Shown piece by piece: positions 45,891 to 57,333 of a DNA stretch of 64,000 nucleotides (its first letter is position 1; each line of letters starts with the position of its first letter). The stretch is from Jaltomata sinuosa (lineage: Eukaryota; Streptophyta; Magnoliopsida; Solanales; Solanaceae), in contig QJPP01003544.1 in assembly GCA_003996215.1 (NCBI GenBank), positions 62,001-126,000 on the forward strand. The letters run 5' to 3'. The notes beneath the pieces were generated by a model. That model made no database searches and was not told where the DNA came from. It was given only the letters and a program-made list of their open reading frames with translations. Made by a program: the position numbers and the translations under genes.

Positions 45891-46633
45891 TGTCACACAG
45901 AATCCACAGTCACAAACAATGAATAATCAACACTTGTAAACCCAAAAGCAAATACACCTAGTTCATTTCACAAGACTGATGACATGACACTTAGATTTTC
46001 CTAAATCATTCCCTAAGCATGCAACTCATACAATACTTAAGCAAAAGTATACGAATATACAATGCATACAGGAATCAATAACCATCACCTACCTCAAAAT
46101 ATTCTAAGCTCTACTCAACCGGAGCTTTCCCTTTTCCCAAATTTCTTATCGGTTCTTGGTCTAAAACAACACATAATAATTGAAATCAATCCTTATGGCC
46201 TAATAGTTACACGAATTATGCAAAAATCCTAAACCTCAGGCCAACCATGATCATCCCACCCTTTTTCCTAGGCTTTCTCACCATTAGTTCATTTATTCCT
46301 ACCATTTTTATGGATACATTTAGAGAATTAAGGTCACATGATCATAATCTAATGAAATCATCAACACCCAAGAACTCCTACACCTTAGAATCCCCTATTT
46401 CCCTGGATTCTACCATCTTAGGTCATTCCAAACTTTTCCCCAAGTCCACCCCTAGAAATTCTATAGCGTATAAAGGATAGTATGGAGTTTGGGGAGTAGA
46501 ATTCTTACCTTTAGGATGAAAATTGGTAGATAACTGATAAAAATCGCTCAAAATCGCCTTGCCCTTCTCCCAAAATGTGTTGAGGAAAATAGACTATTTT
46601 TGGGGAAGTTTCTGCATTAAATTCCGTCGCACT

Positions 46634-46750
46634 CCGCTATAGCGGTACCACTTTAGCAAAATCGACCGCTATGGCGAAGGCTGACCGACATTGACTTCCG
46701 CTGTAGTGGTATTTTCTCCGCTATGGAAGTATGTCAACCGCTACGGTGGT
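46634..46750. repeat. CCGCTATAGCGG palindrome cluster, E4 5' LTR
   Basis: One perfect copy (46634-46645) and decayed copies CCGCTATGGCGA, CCGCTGTAGTGG, CCGCTACGGTGG. Confidence 0.88.
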
Positions 46751-47102
46751 TAACACGGATAGAAAGTCATAAAGTCCCCTAAATTGATCTATTTTACAAC
46801 ACACTTATTTTCCTGACATTCTGAAATAACCCCTTCACGTCAATCTCGATACCGGGAGTTCTACCCACCCAAATTCGATTCCAAAAAATCTTCTGGACTC
46901 CTTTATGTCTTAGCTAAACAAATAACTAGCTCAAAATAGTACACGTTACCCAATCTTTACCCGAATTTCCCTAGACCATACCTCGCTTCAAAACCTATCG
47001 AGACTAGCCTAGCCTAGAATTTCCAACTCCCTAATCCGGAAGTTTTCTAACTTAATACTTTGCATGAAAAGTCTACTCGTAACAATGAACCCGGTCGTTA
47101 CA

Positions 47103-47472
47103 ACAATCAGGTCACATCTAATACTCTTTATTCATCTCATAGATGAATATTAACCGGTCATCCATGCCTTGCCCATAGCTTCTAAGTCCAGATACCAATT
47201 GAAACCTTCTTGGTTCCAACTTCTCTTACTTGTGTCACTACAACCGGAGTCAAATGACATCCATTATCTCATTGAGCTACCAATTTGAATCGAGAGACAC
47301 CAATTGGACTCAACCCATATGAGCAAGTAACAATCTGCACGAAAGGAATTTAAGAAAGGAGACGATTCCTAGAATGCTTCATAGCTTCTCAAAGATTAGA
47401 TGTGGATGTCAACACACCAATCTGCAGGACTCTATTCGATATTTACTCTTGTACTGGGAGACCAGTAACCTA
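47103..47472 (-). other. E3 leader between primer site and E4 insertion
   Basis: No gag start or domain seen. Short repeated phrases ACCAATTGAA, ACCAATTTGAATCGAGAGAC and ACCAATTGGACTCAA occur (47193-47312), similar to the leader of E2 and E4. Confidence 0.5.
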
Positions 47473-47485
47473 GGATCTGATACCA
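47473..47485 (-). promoter_or_regulatory. E3 primer binding site, tRNA-Met type
   Basis: The minus strand reads TGGTATCAGATCC, one or two mismatches from the standard site, directly after the LTR end. Confidence 0.8.
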
Positions 47486-47487
47486 TT

Positions 47488-49120
47488 TGTCACAACCAAA
47501 CTATCGAGTCGTGTGGGTACCTACTCTAAGCACTTAGATAGGAGAACTCTTACCACCTGATCCAACAAGTAACTATGGAAATTAAGAGTAAAACATACGA
47601 AAGTAACCCTTTTTAATATTAAAATAGAACATTTACAAATTTTCATACAGTAAAACCTTTTCAACTTGAATACAACCCTCCCTAGGAACTAGTCTAAACA
47701 GGTACAAGAGCTCTAAAGGAGAAAATACAAGTATGAAAAGAAGACATAGCTTCCACCATGGAAACAAAGAGTAAAAGCTTCTGGGGATCACTATCGTCCA
47801 GTTCCGATAAAACATCACTAATCCTGCAACTAGACTATACCCAAAAAGGTATAGCAAGAGTAGTATCAGTACCAACAACATGTACTGGTAAGTAACATCG
47901 ATCAACTCGAGTCCACCACATACCATCATATAAGAAATTAAGAGAAACTATGCAATAGGATACAAGAAATCCAGTCTCTCACTATCCACCTTTACTCTAG
48001 TACTATTACTGCTACAACCTGTACGTTCTACCCTAAGTATTCCTACTCGGTTCCACTGCCAACTCCTAACACTAGAACTTTTCAAGTCACACTTAATACT
48101 AGACTTCCCAAGTAATACTAAATACTAGACTTCCCAAGTCACACATATTTCGTATAACTGACAGCTAAGTCTGACCTAGACTACCATTCCTAGTTTAGGT
48201 CAACCACGCTGACTCAACAACCCAAAGTATATCCAACTACATAAAATAAGTCCAACAAATACCATGGCAACCAATAATAAAAATAAGTACACCACCCTTT
48301 AACATAACCCGGATAAATCAAGGATCCCTAGAACAACCCCCAAGTGTTCAATATGAAATTCTCGATCTACTCAAGGACCAATCCCACATTTAAATGCAAC
48401 TACCCAGCCTCTTATGGAAAAATATGCAATAATCATAGTTTGAAACAATCAATATGTCCACTCATGGAACCATCGACAAACGCAATCAATAATATAAATA
48501 AACACGTACCAGGTGTGGTACTCGAGCTAATTATTATAGAACCTATACCAGGTGTGGTACCCAAGCCAACTAATATGTATCCCATACCAGGCATGGTACT
48601 CGAGCTAATCAAATGTCATACACAGTCCAATAATCAATAAATAACTGAACAATATCACACTTGTAAAACCAACAAGCAATAAAACCAAGATTATTTCACA
48701 TGATTGACACCCGAATACTTAGACATTCATAATTTCATTCCCTAAATATGCAAAGCACATATATTGCTAAGCTAAAGTTACATGCACACATATTGCATTT
48801 AGAAAGACAATAACCATCACCTACTCAATAACTTGATTCATATCCTAACCTTTATATCCTATCAGAAGATGAATTCCCAGTTTACCCTCTAGTCATATAT
48901 GCAGTCACTACATCAATTCTGAAGACCCTCTTTAACCGCAAACATAGTTAAGAGAAAACATCCCCTAATATTTAGGCTCCAACCTTTGTTGTTCATATCA
49001 TTTCTTTAATTGAATTAGTCCCGAGAACCCACTATAACTCAGCCACATAATTGTTCACTATATTCCTAGTTCCTCGAACCTACCTAACAGTCTAGTTCCC
49101 CCTTTATATAGCATCACACA
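47488..49120 (-). repeat. E3 5' LTR, truncated by E5
   Basis: Aligns with 25147-26823 of the 3' LTR, up to GCATCACACA, where E5 begins. The missing outer 650 bases should follow E5 beyond the window. Confidence 0.88.
48506..48610. repeat. GTACCA...TGGTAC hairpin array, E3 5' LTR
   Basis: Three cores at 48506, 48545 and 48584, exactly 39 bp apart; one unit fewer than in the 3' LTR. Confidence 0.9.
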
Positions 49121-49810
49121 TGTAATAACCCTCCAGGTTATTTCTCCATTCCCTTGTGTTTTCTACGTTTTGAGTTTCCCCACAGTAGCTATAGGTCATT
49201 TATGACTTATCAGGACTGACGGTTCTATGTCCGGGTCATTCATTTGGTCATTATGACCATTTCCCTGTTTTAGAATTCCAACTTAGGAAATCCTTGACTT
49301 TGGTCAAATTTCTTGGTAAACGCGCTCAAAATCAAATTTTGATAGTTTTGTTAACTCTAGAGCATGGACTTTGGTCTAGTAGGACCTTTGGTCGGGATCC
49401 AGGAGCTTTTCAACTTGGAATTCTCTCTCATTTTGTGTTTTTAAGCTAGTTGGGCTTGTTTGTTTGACTTTGGTCAACATTCGAAGAAGACGGCCTCGGA
49501 CGGAATTTTTGTCAGCACTGTTAGATCCGGAATGCCGAGTTTGTGTTAGTTAGTTGGTTATTTTGGGTCCCGAGTTAGCTGGGCTTATTTCAAAAGTTTG
49601 GTTGGCATTAGCTAGTGTTGACTTGGGTCAACATTCCTCCGAGACAACCTCGTATGGAAGTTTGATCGATTGCAGAAAGTCCGGAATATTGTTTCCACTT
49701 TGTTAGCATTATTGATTTTTAAATATTGATTTCTGATTATGCCCGAAATGCCTCGTAGAGTTTTAGAAATATTATAGGTTTTTGTTGTTGTAGGTGCAGG
49801 CCTCATGCCT

Positions 49811-50010
49811 TAATAGCAATCGCGAGCCTCCTTCCTCGCGATCGCGATGAGGCACTTGGTCCCTTCTTCTTCGCGATCACGATGTCCCTTGTCGTGACCA
49901 CAATGAAGATCCCTTCCCTTTATTCATCGCGACCGCATGACTAGTCCTCACAATTGCGATGGTCTAGACAGCGTAGTCCTTGCAACCGCGAGTGGTATCT
50001 TCGCAATCAT
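49811..50010. repeat. TCGCGATCGCGA palindrome cluster, E5 LTR
   Basis: Perfect 12-bp palindrome at 49836-49847 and decayed copies (TTCGCGATCACGAT, ATCGCGACCGC, ACAATTGCGATGG, AACCGCGAGTGG, TTCGCAATCATGAT). Confidence 0.88.
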
Positions 50011-50030
50011 GATAAAGGACCCTTGGGCAG

Positions 50031-50038
50031 TATATAAA
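50031..50038 (+). promoter_or_regulatory. TATA box in E5 5' LTR
   Basis: CAGTATATAAACTCTCC, a strong plant TATA box about 910 bases into the LTR, directly after the palindrome cluster. Confidence 0.75.
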
Positions 50039-50891
50039 CTCTCCACTTCATCTTCTTCACTCCAAAGTATGACTCCATCATTGTTTTTAGCTCCAAGCTC
50101 TAACCTAAACTCTGTATTGACTCAATTCTTGGTGTTGGGGTGTAAATTCCTTGCTTGTGATTATACCTCCATCATAAATTATAAGTTTTTTCCGCTTTAT
50201 TCCTTTAAATTTTCTCATTTGATTCTTCAATTTCTCTTGCTAATGGCTGGCTGGTTTGAGCCATTTCCTTTGATTAAGTTCCTTCTATAATCTGAGAATG
50301 AACACTTAGGAGTGTGTTGATCATTGTGCGCTTCTTCATTTCTAGTTTTGGGTTACGGGGCCTATGGGCCTGCCAATAGCCTGAATTTCGACCCGGCTAA
50401 TTTATTAGCAATATGGGTATCGTTAGTCTCTTTTTGATGTGTAGATCATTGTTATGATAGTGGGGCAGCTTACAGATACTTCTCGGGGGATCTAGGCTCT
50501 GGTCTTATGGATTGGATTGGATTGTGCACGCGTGCTCAGCTTTTTCGGTAGGTTATGGTTTACTATTTCTGGACTTTGCTCATATAAGGTATGAATATAG
50601 TAAATTGCTAATGGTTGGTGGGATCTTGTGGTTTGGATACGATTATGAGTAGGCTTATTGTTCCATATAGGTGATTTAGGTGCTCTAGAGTAAGATTTTG
50701 GCTAGCAATCCTTAGTATAGGTTGTAGCTCTTCCTTAAGACTTGGCGTAGGCGGTCTCATATCCTTGGGATTAGGTTCATATGACTTAGTTTAGTTTAGA
50801 CTGCTTATGGTTGAGATTATTAGATTAGGGAGCCTTAACCTAGATTTAGGTAAAGGTTCGGGATAGAGTAGATGTTATCGTTGCTTTGTTG

Positions 50892-50918
50892 TTATTATTA
50901 TTATTATTATTATTATTC
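50892..50918. repeat. (TTA)n microsatellite
   Basis: About nine uninterrupted TTA units in the E5 LTR. Confidence 0.9.
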
Positions 50919-51784
50919 TTGTTGGTTTGGTGTTCTATTTATCATGTAATTATGGGCTCGAGGTCGTGGAGATAGGATTTGCAGGAGCCAAGTCAATATG
51001 GTTGTGCTTTGCTTAAGTTTCTATTTATTGTACTCTTTATGCTTAGTTCCGGTTAATTGATTACCTTAGGCGTGTCCCTTTGGGTCGGTAGATAGTGTAG
51101 TGTTCCCTTTTAGTATTTATACTAGAATAGTCGTCCTTAGCATCCGATAGGTATAGTTCCTGGTAGGGTAGTTTCTTGCCTTGTTTTCTGGTTGTTCTTA
51201 TCATGTTATATTCTTATGGTTGGATTTGGTATGCGGGTCTGTGGGACTAAGGCCATGGTGTTGGGCTGGGTGGAGTCCAGGTTAGTACGATATTGTTATG
51301 AAGGGTGAAATGCCCTATCTTGGTTTAGCTGCGTGCATCATATGTATACATACATACATTTGAATTAATTCGTGTTCATCTATTTTTCACATATGATTGG
51401 GTTATGGTATGGATTGAGGGAATTGAATGGTATGATTTTACTGGAATTGATTGGCTTGGTGGTTTGATAAGGGACTCTTCTTTTAACAAATGGTTTTCAA
51501 ATTAATGAAAGATTTTACAGATTTAAGCTGATTGCTAACGTTTAAAACCCAAAATACTTCCTTTTTAAATGATTGGAGCTCCAGGGAGAGCGTCCTACTT
51601 TTAAAACTATTTTTGGTTGATAAAGAGGGAAACAAATTTCTTTTACTATAAACTTACGCTGCCAAGAAGGAATTGTACATCACTGTTTTACTGACTTCAG
51701 AATGGGAAAATACTTCTATTTTTGTGCACTTGGTCTGAGAGGCGGTTTCAAACTTTACTTTCCATTGGTTGTGGGAATTATATT

Positions 51785-52025
51785 GATAAGCTCCGACGTC
51801 CCCCTTTGTGTATATACAAGGTTTTACTTGTGGTTATTGTTATATTGGTAAGCTCCGATGGCCCATGAGAATACTCTGGGTTTTCTTGATTATACGTTGA
51901 TAGTGTGGTATTGGTTGATACTGATAAGCTCCGGTGGCCTGAAGGGACATTCCAGGTATTATGGTACGGTATGGGTTGGTAAGCTCCGGCGGCCTGTGAG
52001 GTGACTCAGGGTTTTCATTAATTAC
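51785..52025. repeat. Loose tandem repeat AAGCTCCGRYGGCC in E5 LTR
   Basis: Four copies start at about 51788, 51849, 51926 and 51980, with spacing 54-77 bp; three share a tail CTCTGGGTTTTC, ATTCCAGGTATT or CTCAGGGTTTTC. Confidence 0.8.
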
Positions 52026-52813
52026 TGCATTGGCCACATTTCATTTCATTTCATCTCATCCATTCCATATCACATTTTCATGGTATTCCTTGCGTATCTT
52101 TACTACCAAAATCTATGTATAGTTGGCTTGTTCATTGGGTGTATTTTCTGGGCTCGGGAAGTTTGAATTGGTTTTTGCTGGATTATTATTTATGCTTTTC
52201 ATATTGTGGCAGTATTGCTCCTTTTGTTTAGGTTTGACCATTATATTTACTTTTGGCTCATCTTTCTCACCCTCGGGTTATATTCGCTTAGGTTCTATTT
52301 ATATCTTATTTGAGCTCAGTCGACCGATGATGCCTACTGGGTATCGCGTGTTTTGGTACTCATACTACACTTCTGCATCTTTTTGTTAATGTAGATCCTA
52401 GTACTAGTTATCGCCATTGATTGCAGTCCTCGTGCAGAGTTGCAGACTAGAGACATTGGGTGAGCTCTTGGCGATCAGAGTTGATCCATCTCCCTCTAGT
52501 TTTGGACTAGTCTCCTACTATACTTTTGGAGATTATCCATATTTTGTTGTGTCTATCTAGAACATCTAAGTTGTAGTAGCACTTGTACTGACTGACACCA
52601 GGTCTTGGGGGATTCTTATGTATTTTATTTTCTTCCCTTCCCTGTTTACTTATATTGATTTATCGTATCTTCCGTTGTTATTGTTGTTTCTTTCGCTTTT
52701 GGACTTCTTATTGAATTAGACCATTACTTGCAGTTTCGAGCTAAAGGTTGACTTACCTACTAGTGGGTTATAGTAGATGCCATGATGACTTGGAGTTTTC
52801 GTTCATGACAAAG

Positions 52814-52825
52814 TGGTATCAGAGC
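52814..52825 (+). promoter_or_regulatory. E5 primer binding site, tRNA-Met type
   Basis: TGGTATCAGAGC, three bases after the LTR end. Confidence 0.93.
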
Positions 52826-53104
52826 TCTAGGTTCATCGGTGTTGTTGGTACAAAGGCACGTGTTTAGTAAAGTCTCGCAGATTAGTACGATGACATCCAT
52901 ATCCTATCTGCGGGAGGCTACCAGGCATCCTTAGGAAAGTTCTATCTTCTGATTCCTTATCGTGCGTTGATATGCCGGCATCCTACAACATATTTGAAAC
53001 TTTTAACTAAGAATAATCATGAGTTTTCAAGCAACTGTTGTTGTTATGATGGTATTTGTGTTGTACTTGCAGGAAAAGTGAATGAAAAAAGAAAAAGGAG
53101 AAAA

Positions 53105-53500
53105 AGATGCCAAAAATGGCTCAATGGTCCTTTATGATGACTCCCATGACGAGTCTCCAAGGCCATGTGGAGTCGTCACACAAGCCACCACGAAGGACAA
53201 AATTTAAGGAGCTACTAGTTTCTTTGTGACGACTCGCATGAAGAGTTATCACAAGGTTAACGAGTCATCACACAAGCCACCTCATCGGAGAGAGGTGAAT
53301 AAGCTACTGGATTGGGGTGATGACTCACCTGACGAGTCGTACATAAAACACATTTGCTAAATGCGATTTACACTAGAGTCGTCAACTTGAAGCAGAAGTG
53401 GCAGCAACACTGGTTCCTTGTGACAACTCACCTGACGAGTCGTCACAAGGTTGACGAATCCCCAAGTCAAATCGTCAACTTGAAGCAAGCAGGCCAAATT
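53105..53500. repeat. GTGACGACTC inverted-arm cluster, E7 5' LTR
   Basis: Pairs such as GTGACAACTC...GAGTCGTCAC (about 53419-53445) and TGATGACTC...GAGTCGT (53313-53340), several copies before the TATA box. Confidence 0.85.
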
Positions 53501-53530
53501 CTATTTTTGGAACTTTATTTCTTAGACTAC

Positions 53531-53538
53531 TATAAATA
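53531..53538 (+). promoter_or_regulatory. TATA box in E7 5' LTR
   Basis: CTACTATAAATACCCAG, conserved in the 3' LTR at 59338-59345. Confidence 0.78.
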
Positions 53539-54470
53539 CCCAGTGTTAAGGTTATTTTATTTGGCATTACCCGATATTTCTCTTTGGTTTTTGAGATGTT
53601 TTTGGACGAGTTTGAGAGGAAAAGAACACGACTCATACATCTTCTTCTTCTTCCTTCATTGTTCTTGGGATTTTGGCTTTTGTTCTTGGATAAATTGAAA
53701 CTTGTGTTCATATATTGTAAGAATCCTTTCTTTCTATCATGAATACTATTATCTTCTTTTTCTCTACTAGCATGAGTAGCTAACTTCCCACAACTAGGGT
53801 TGTGGGAGCAATGGCATAGTAATAATCTAGGGTTTGGGTGATATTGGGTTCAATATATATTACATAGTATGTTGTTAATCTTATGTTTTTATCATTTTCT
53901 AATGGTTGCAAATATTAGAACAAGTCTAGGTTTGATTTGCTTGAACAAATGAATTAAAACCCAAAAAATTGGATTAACAACAAGGATTCGAAAATACTAA
54001 CTCCCGTCTAATGATTGACGCTCTAGCGAGGTTAATTTACTTGGGGTATAAATTGAGTTTTGAGAGAATTGAAAAGATAATGCGTCTATTTGGTTTATAA
54101 ATGTTTAGACGTAAGAATGGTTTCAATTGCTTCGTATTAGGTATATGAAAGGATTAAAGGAACCCCGTTGAACTCTATCCCGAGGTTGTTGATTTAGCAA
54201 TGGTGAACACATCCCTAGTTCAACTCTTATACTGAATTTTACTCGTTAAAACTTGTCCATTATTATTTGAATCAAACTAGAAATAATCAAAGATTGATCA
54301 ATACAACCCCTAATTTATTGGAAACTATTGATTATTAGTCATCTTAGTCACTAACGATTTAATTTGCACCTTATTCCCTGTGGGATCGACCCCAACCTTT
54401 GTTGGGTTCTATATTTGAGAACGACAACTTATGCTTTTTAATTAAGGTGTAATTTGGGCGTATCAAATTT

Positions 54471-54488
54471 TGGCTCTATTGCCAGGGA
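54471..54488 (+). promoter_or_regulatory. E7 primer binding site, tRNA-Asp type
   Basis: TGGCTCTATTGCCAGGGA, 14 of 18 bases as in the Athila-type site TGGCGCCGTTGCCGGGGA; it lies five bases after the LTR. Confidence 0.75.
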
Positions 54489-54569
54489 ATACGGTTGTTC
54501 ATTAAGTCCAGTGTGTTTAGTTGACTCTCAATCATATTTTCCTGATTTACTTTTATTTGTTATTTTTGA

Positions 54570-55700
54570 TTGTTATGGGGTACAGATTTATGCATGCCAA
54601 GTACCCGACACACGGGTGAACCAATATTACCCTACTACACCGAGCTTGCTAGAACTTTAAGGCAAAATATGAATGCACAACAACAAGAGGCAGCAAGGCT
54701 TACTGCAGGCCAACAACACCTGAACGCAGATAATGTTGAGGTAGATGTTATGTTGGGTGATGATGTTGCGGCATATAATATCGTCAATATTGCTCCTGCC
54801 GATCAAAGGCTTTAACCAATAGGTAGAGGTCGGCAACAACCAAGGAAAGTTGCTTTGGAGGATGATGAGGACCTTGACTTAGATGGATTTGGTGCTACGA
54901 GTGACATTGTTCTTCCTCCATTAGCGTCGGGCACTAAATTTAATATCACCAGCATGATGATCCAGCTATTGAATCTGAAAGGGTTGTTTAGAGGTGTAGT
55001 TGGTGATGACCCCAACAGGCATCTGATGAACTTTGTGGGGATCTGCAAATCATTTAAACTATTGGGTGTGAGTCAAAAAGCTATCAGGCTAAGGTTGTTC
55101 CCGTTGTCTCTATCTGATAAGGCAACACTATGGTTAATAGAGCTAACTCCGGATTCTATAACAACCTGGGGTGAGTTGAAAGGAGCTTTCCTAGAAAGGT
55201 TCTTTCCTCCCTCCAGAATGTTATAGTTGAGGGACGAGATTAGTAATTTCTAACAGCAATCGCACGAGGCCTTGCATAAAACCTGGTTGAGGTTTAAAAA
55301 GAAGTTGAACCAGTGCCCGGACCATCAGCTGACAAATGGATTTCTGATGTAGATATTTTACAGATCGCTGAATTCGGATAACAAGCCAACACTTGATAAG
55401 CAGCAGGTGGAGCATTCATGGGAATCACTTTTATTGAGGCCACTAATATTCTGGACCGGCTCACCAAAACCAATAGATCCTGGCACACCCAAGATTCAGA
55501 AGTGGCTTCTAGTACTTATACTGTGGGTATGTCAGCTGAGCAGCGTAGAAAAGATGAAGAGCCGGACCAAGACATGGCCCATTTGAAGACATAAATGGAC
55601 CTGCTTACTAAACATTTATTGTCAGGAGGAATTGAGAAAGTAAAAGCTATAGGGTCACAAGGTAGAGCAACTGAGGCAGAGTCGGATTAAGAAGCTAATT
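54570..55700 (+). pseudogene. E7 gag (Athila type)
   Basis: The N-terminal piece (54570-54815) is polar and ends in a stop. The capsid core (54855-55226) shows GVVGDDPNRHLMNFVGICKS, KAIRLRLFPLSLSDKATLWL and SITTWGELKGAFLERFFPPS, the Athila gag signature. After a TAG it continues with LRDEISNF, TWLRFKKKLNQCPDHQL and broken pieces to about 55700. At least four stops. The Met at 54570 is only the first in the open stretch. Confidence 0.88.
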
Positions 55701-56204
55701 ACTTGGGGGGTTTCCAGGATTATGGAAAGGAACCAAGGTCAGAACTACTAGTGGGACAATTACTATGAAAAGCCTGGTTATAAGAATTGAGAGCAAGGTG
55801 ATTGGAAGATCCAGGATAAAAGAGGTGGATTATATGTACCACCTGGGAATTATGAGAAAGTTAGCAGCAGTGCGAGGACTTTCAGTATGGAAACCATGTT
55901 AGCTAAAGTGTTGGTGAAGGTGTAGTCTACCGATGCAGGGGTACAAGAGATCAAGAGGGATTTATCTTAATTAAGTCAGCTGGTGGATTCACACTTTACA
56001 TCCATTAAGCAGCTGGAGCACCAGATGGGGAAACTATCCACCACTCTGAACCCGCGCAAGAATGGAACTTTACCTAGTGATACCATACAAAATCCTAGGA
56101 ATGATGGAAGTTGTATGGCTATCTCTACAAGGAGTGGAAAAGTCTTATCCGACCCATACCCGTTGGTTCAGCCGTAAGAAAAGAGTGCAGAAGATGAGAA
56201 TTAG
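55701..56204 (+). pseudogene. E7 gag C-terminal region
   Basis: Gly/Asn-rich fragments with stops (near 55720-55850), then KQLEHQMGKLSTTLNPRKNG at 56008-56067, a coiled-coil-like motif (QLE.QMGKL) typical of the Athila gag C-terminus, and STRSGKVL at about 56128. No zinc knuckle was seen. Confidence 0.7.
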
Positions 56205-57333
56205 ATGGTAGATGATGACTTGGGCACTAATGATGATCTGAGAGTAGGTGCTGAAAAATCTACTATGGAAAAAGATTTTGAGCCTGTGATTGAAAAAAAA
56301 GGCAAGGAAGTTGAAAAACTTCCAACTATGATACATAGGCCACCTCCACCATTTCCACAAAGGTTGAAGAAAAAGGTAGAAGATGGAAAGTTCCACAAGT
56401 TCATGTCCATGCTCAAGCAGATATTGGTGAATATCCCACTGGTGGATGCTCTTGAGCAAATGCCCGGTTACTCCATGTTCATGAAGGAGTTGATTACCAA
56501 AAAGAGGATGGTAAGCATTGAGCCAAAAGATAACCTTCAGCACTGCGGTATGATTTCTTCGAGATCATTGGTGCAAAAAAAGAAAGATCCAGGTGCTTTT
56601 ACTGTTCCCTATACAATTGGAAAATTCAAATTTGAAAAAGCCTTATGTGATCTTGGTGCTAGCATCAACTTGATGCCGCTAGAAATCTATAAGCAGTTGG
56701 GCTTAGGAGCCCCCAAACCAACTACCATGAGGGTATTAATGGCTGACTATTCAGTAAAGTGACCAGTGGGAATATTATATAATGTGCTAGTGAAGATTGG
56801 TAAGTTTATATTCCCAGCTGATTTTTTAATCTTGGATTGCAAAGTGGACTTTGAAGTTCCATAATCTTGGGATGACCATTGTTAGCCACTGTAAGAGTGT
56901 TGGTCGACATGGAGAGAAATGAATTAACATTCAGACTGAACAATGAATTGGTCAAGTTTGATGTGTGTAAATTGATAAAGCCACTGACATGAGGGCGGTC
57001 TCGATTATCAATGTTATTGATGAAGCCCCTATAGATGTGCATATTAGGGAAAAAGGTGTTTTTGAGACCCTAGCTGTTATGAGGATTATGTTAGGATCAC
57101 AGGAAGAGAAACCTACAAAAGAAGGCGGTGAGAACAAATCAAAGAAAAGAAAACACCGCAAGAGAACCAACAAGGAAAAGGAGTTAGAAAGAGTGATGAA
57201 TCTGTCTCGAATAGCTGAGGAGTCAAGAAAAGAGAAATTTGGAGCTCAACTGGCTGATGTTGCTAGCACCTATTCCAGAGACTACTCCTGCCTTGGAGAC
57301 CCTGACAGTCTCCAACATCATACCAGATTCTGA
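56205..57333 (+). pseudogene. E7 aspartic protease and following linker
   Basis: HRPPPPFPQRLKKKVEDGKF, NIPLVDALEQMPGYSMFMKE, then CDLGASINLMPLEIYKQLGL, the Athila protease with the D-L-G-A-S active-site loop. The open piece stops at 56760 (TGA), resumes as PVGILYNVLVKIGKFIFPAD, is broken by several stops to 56990, and ends in a separate open piece (56989-57333) with a Lys/Glu-rich tail. In Athila this linker should run into RT; here it ends at 57333. Confidence 0.85.

Larger units (their letters stand above)
30727..47102 (-). mobile_element. E4: Tekay/Del-like chromovirus-type element, interrupted by E6
   Basis: LTRs 30727-32997 and 44919-47102 flank gag-PR-RT-RH-IN on the minus strand. An exact 5-bp target duplication ACAAT is present at 30722-30726 and 47103-47107. 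Integrase is cut by E6, and the integrase C-terminus plus chromodomain are deleted. LTR layout and sequence show it to be a close relative of E2. Confidence 0.93.
44919..47102 (-). repeat. E4 5' LTR
   Basis: Plus-strand ends TGTCATGACCC ... GGTCGTTACA. A hairpin array lies at 45745-45890 and a palindrome cluster at 46634-46750. On the minus strand ATTTAAT follows the cluster, a possible weak TATA element. Confidence 0.92.
25147..49120 (-). mobile_element. E3: large LTR element without gag-pol, host of E4 and E5
   Basis: 3' LTR 25147-27470; interior 27471-30726 and 47103-47472 (split by E4); primer site 47473-47485; 5' LTR 47488-49120, cut by E5. The LTR halves align well (for example CACTTAGATAGGAGAACTC, CAACTACCCAGCCTCTTATG). 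No gag or pol domain of its own is seen in about 3.6 kb of interior, so it resembles a non-autonomous derivative. A plus-strand (antisense) pseudogene lies inside. Confidence 0.8.
49121..52810 (+). repeat. E5 5' LTR, 3.69 kb
   Basis: Starts TGTAATAACCCTCCAGG and ends CGTTCATGACA. The first 520 or so bases match 63475-64000. Contains a palindromic GC block (49811-50010), a TATA box (50031), a TTA microsatellite (50892-50918) and a loose tandem repeat (51785-52025). Open frames inside have no domain. Confidence 0.92.
52968..54465 (+). repeat. E7 5' LTR
   Basis: Begins TGATATGCCGGCATCC and ends GGGCGTATCA. Homologous to 58787-60287. Palindrome-rich block at about 53105-53500, TATA box at 53531. 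Confidence 0.93.

Noticed and set aside
53354..53711. Open frames in both E7 LTRs (53354-53698 and 59167-59412) with similar translations
   Set aside because: Their similarity only reflects LTR identity; the frames span the palindrome cluster and TATA box.
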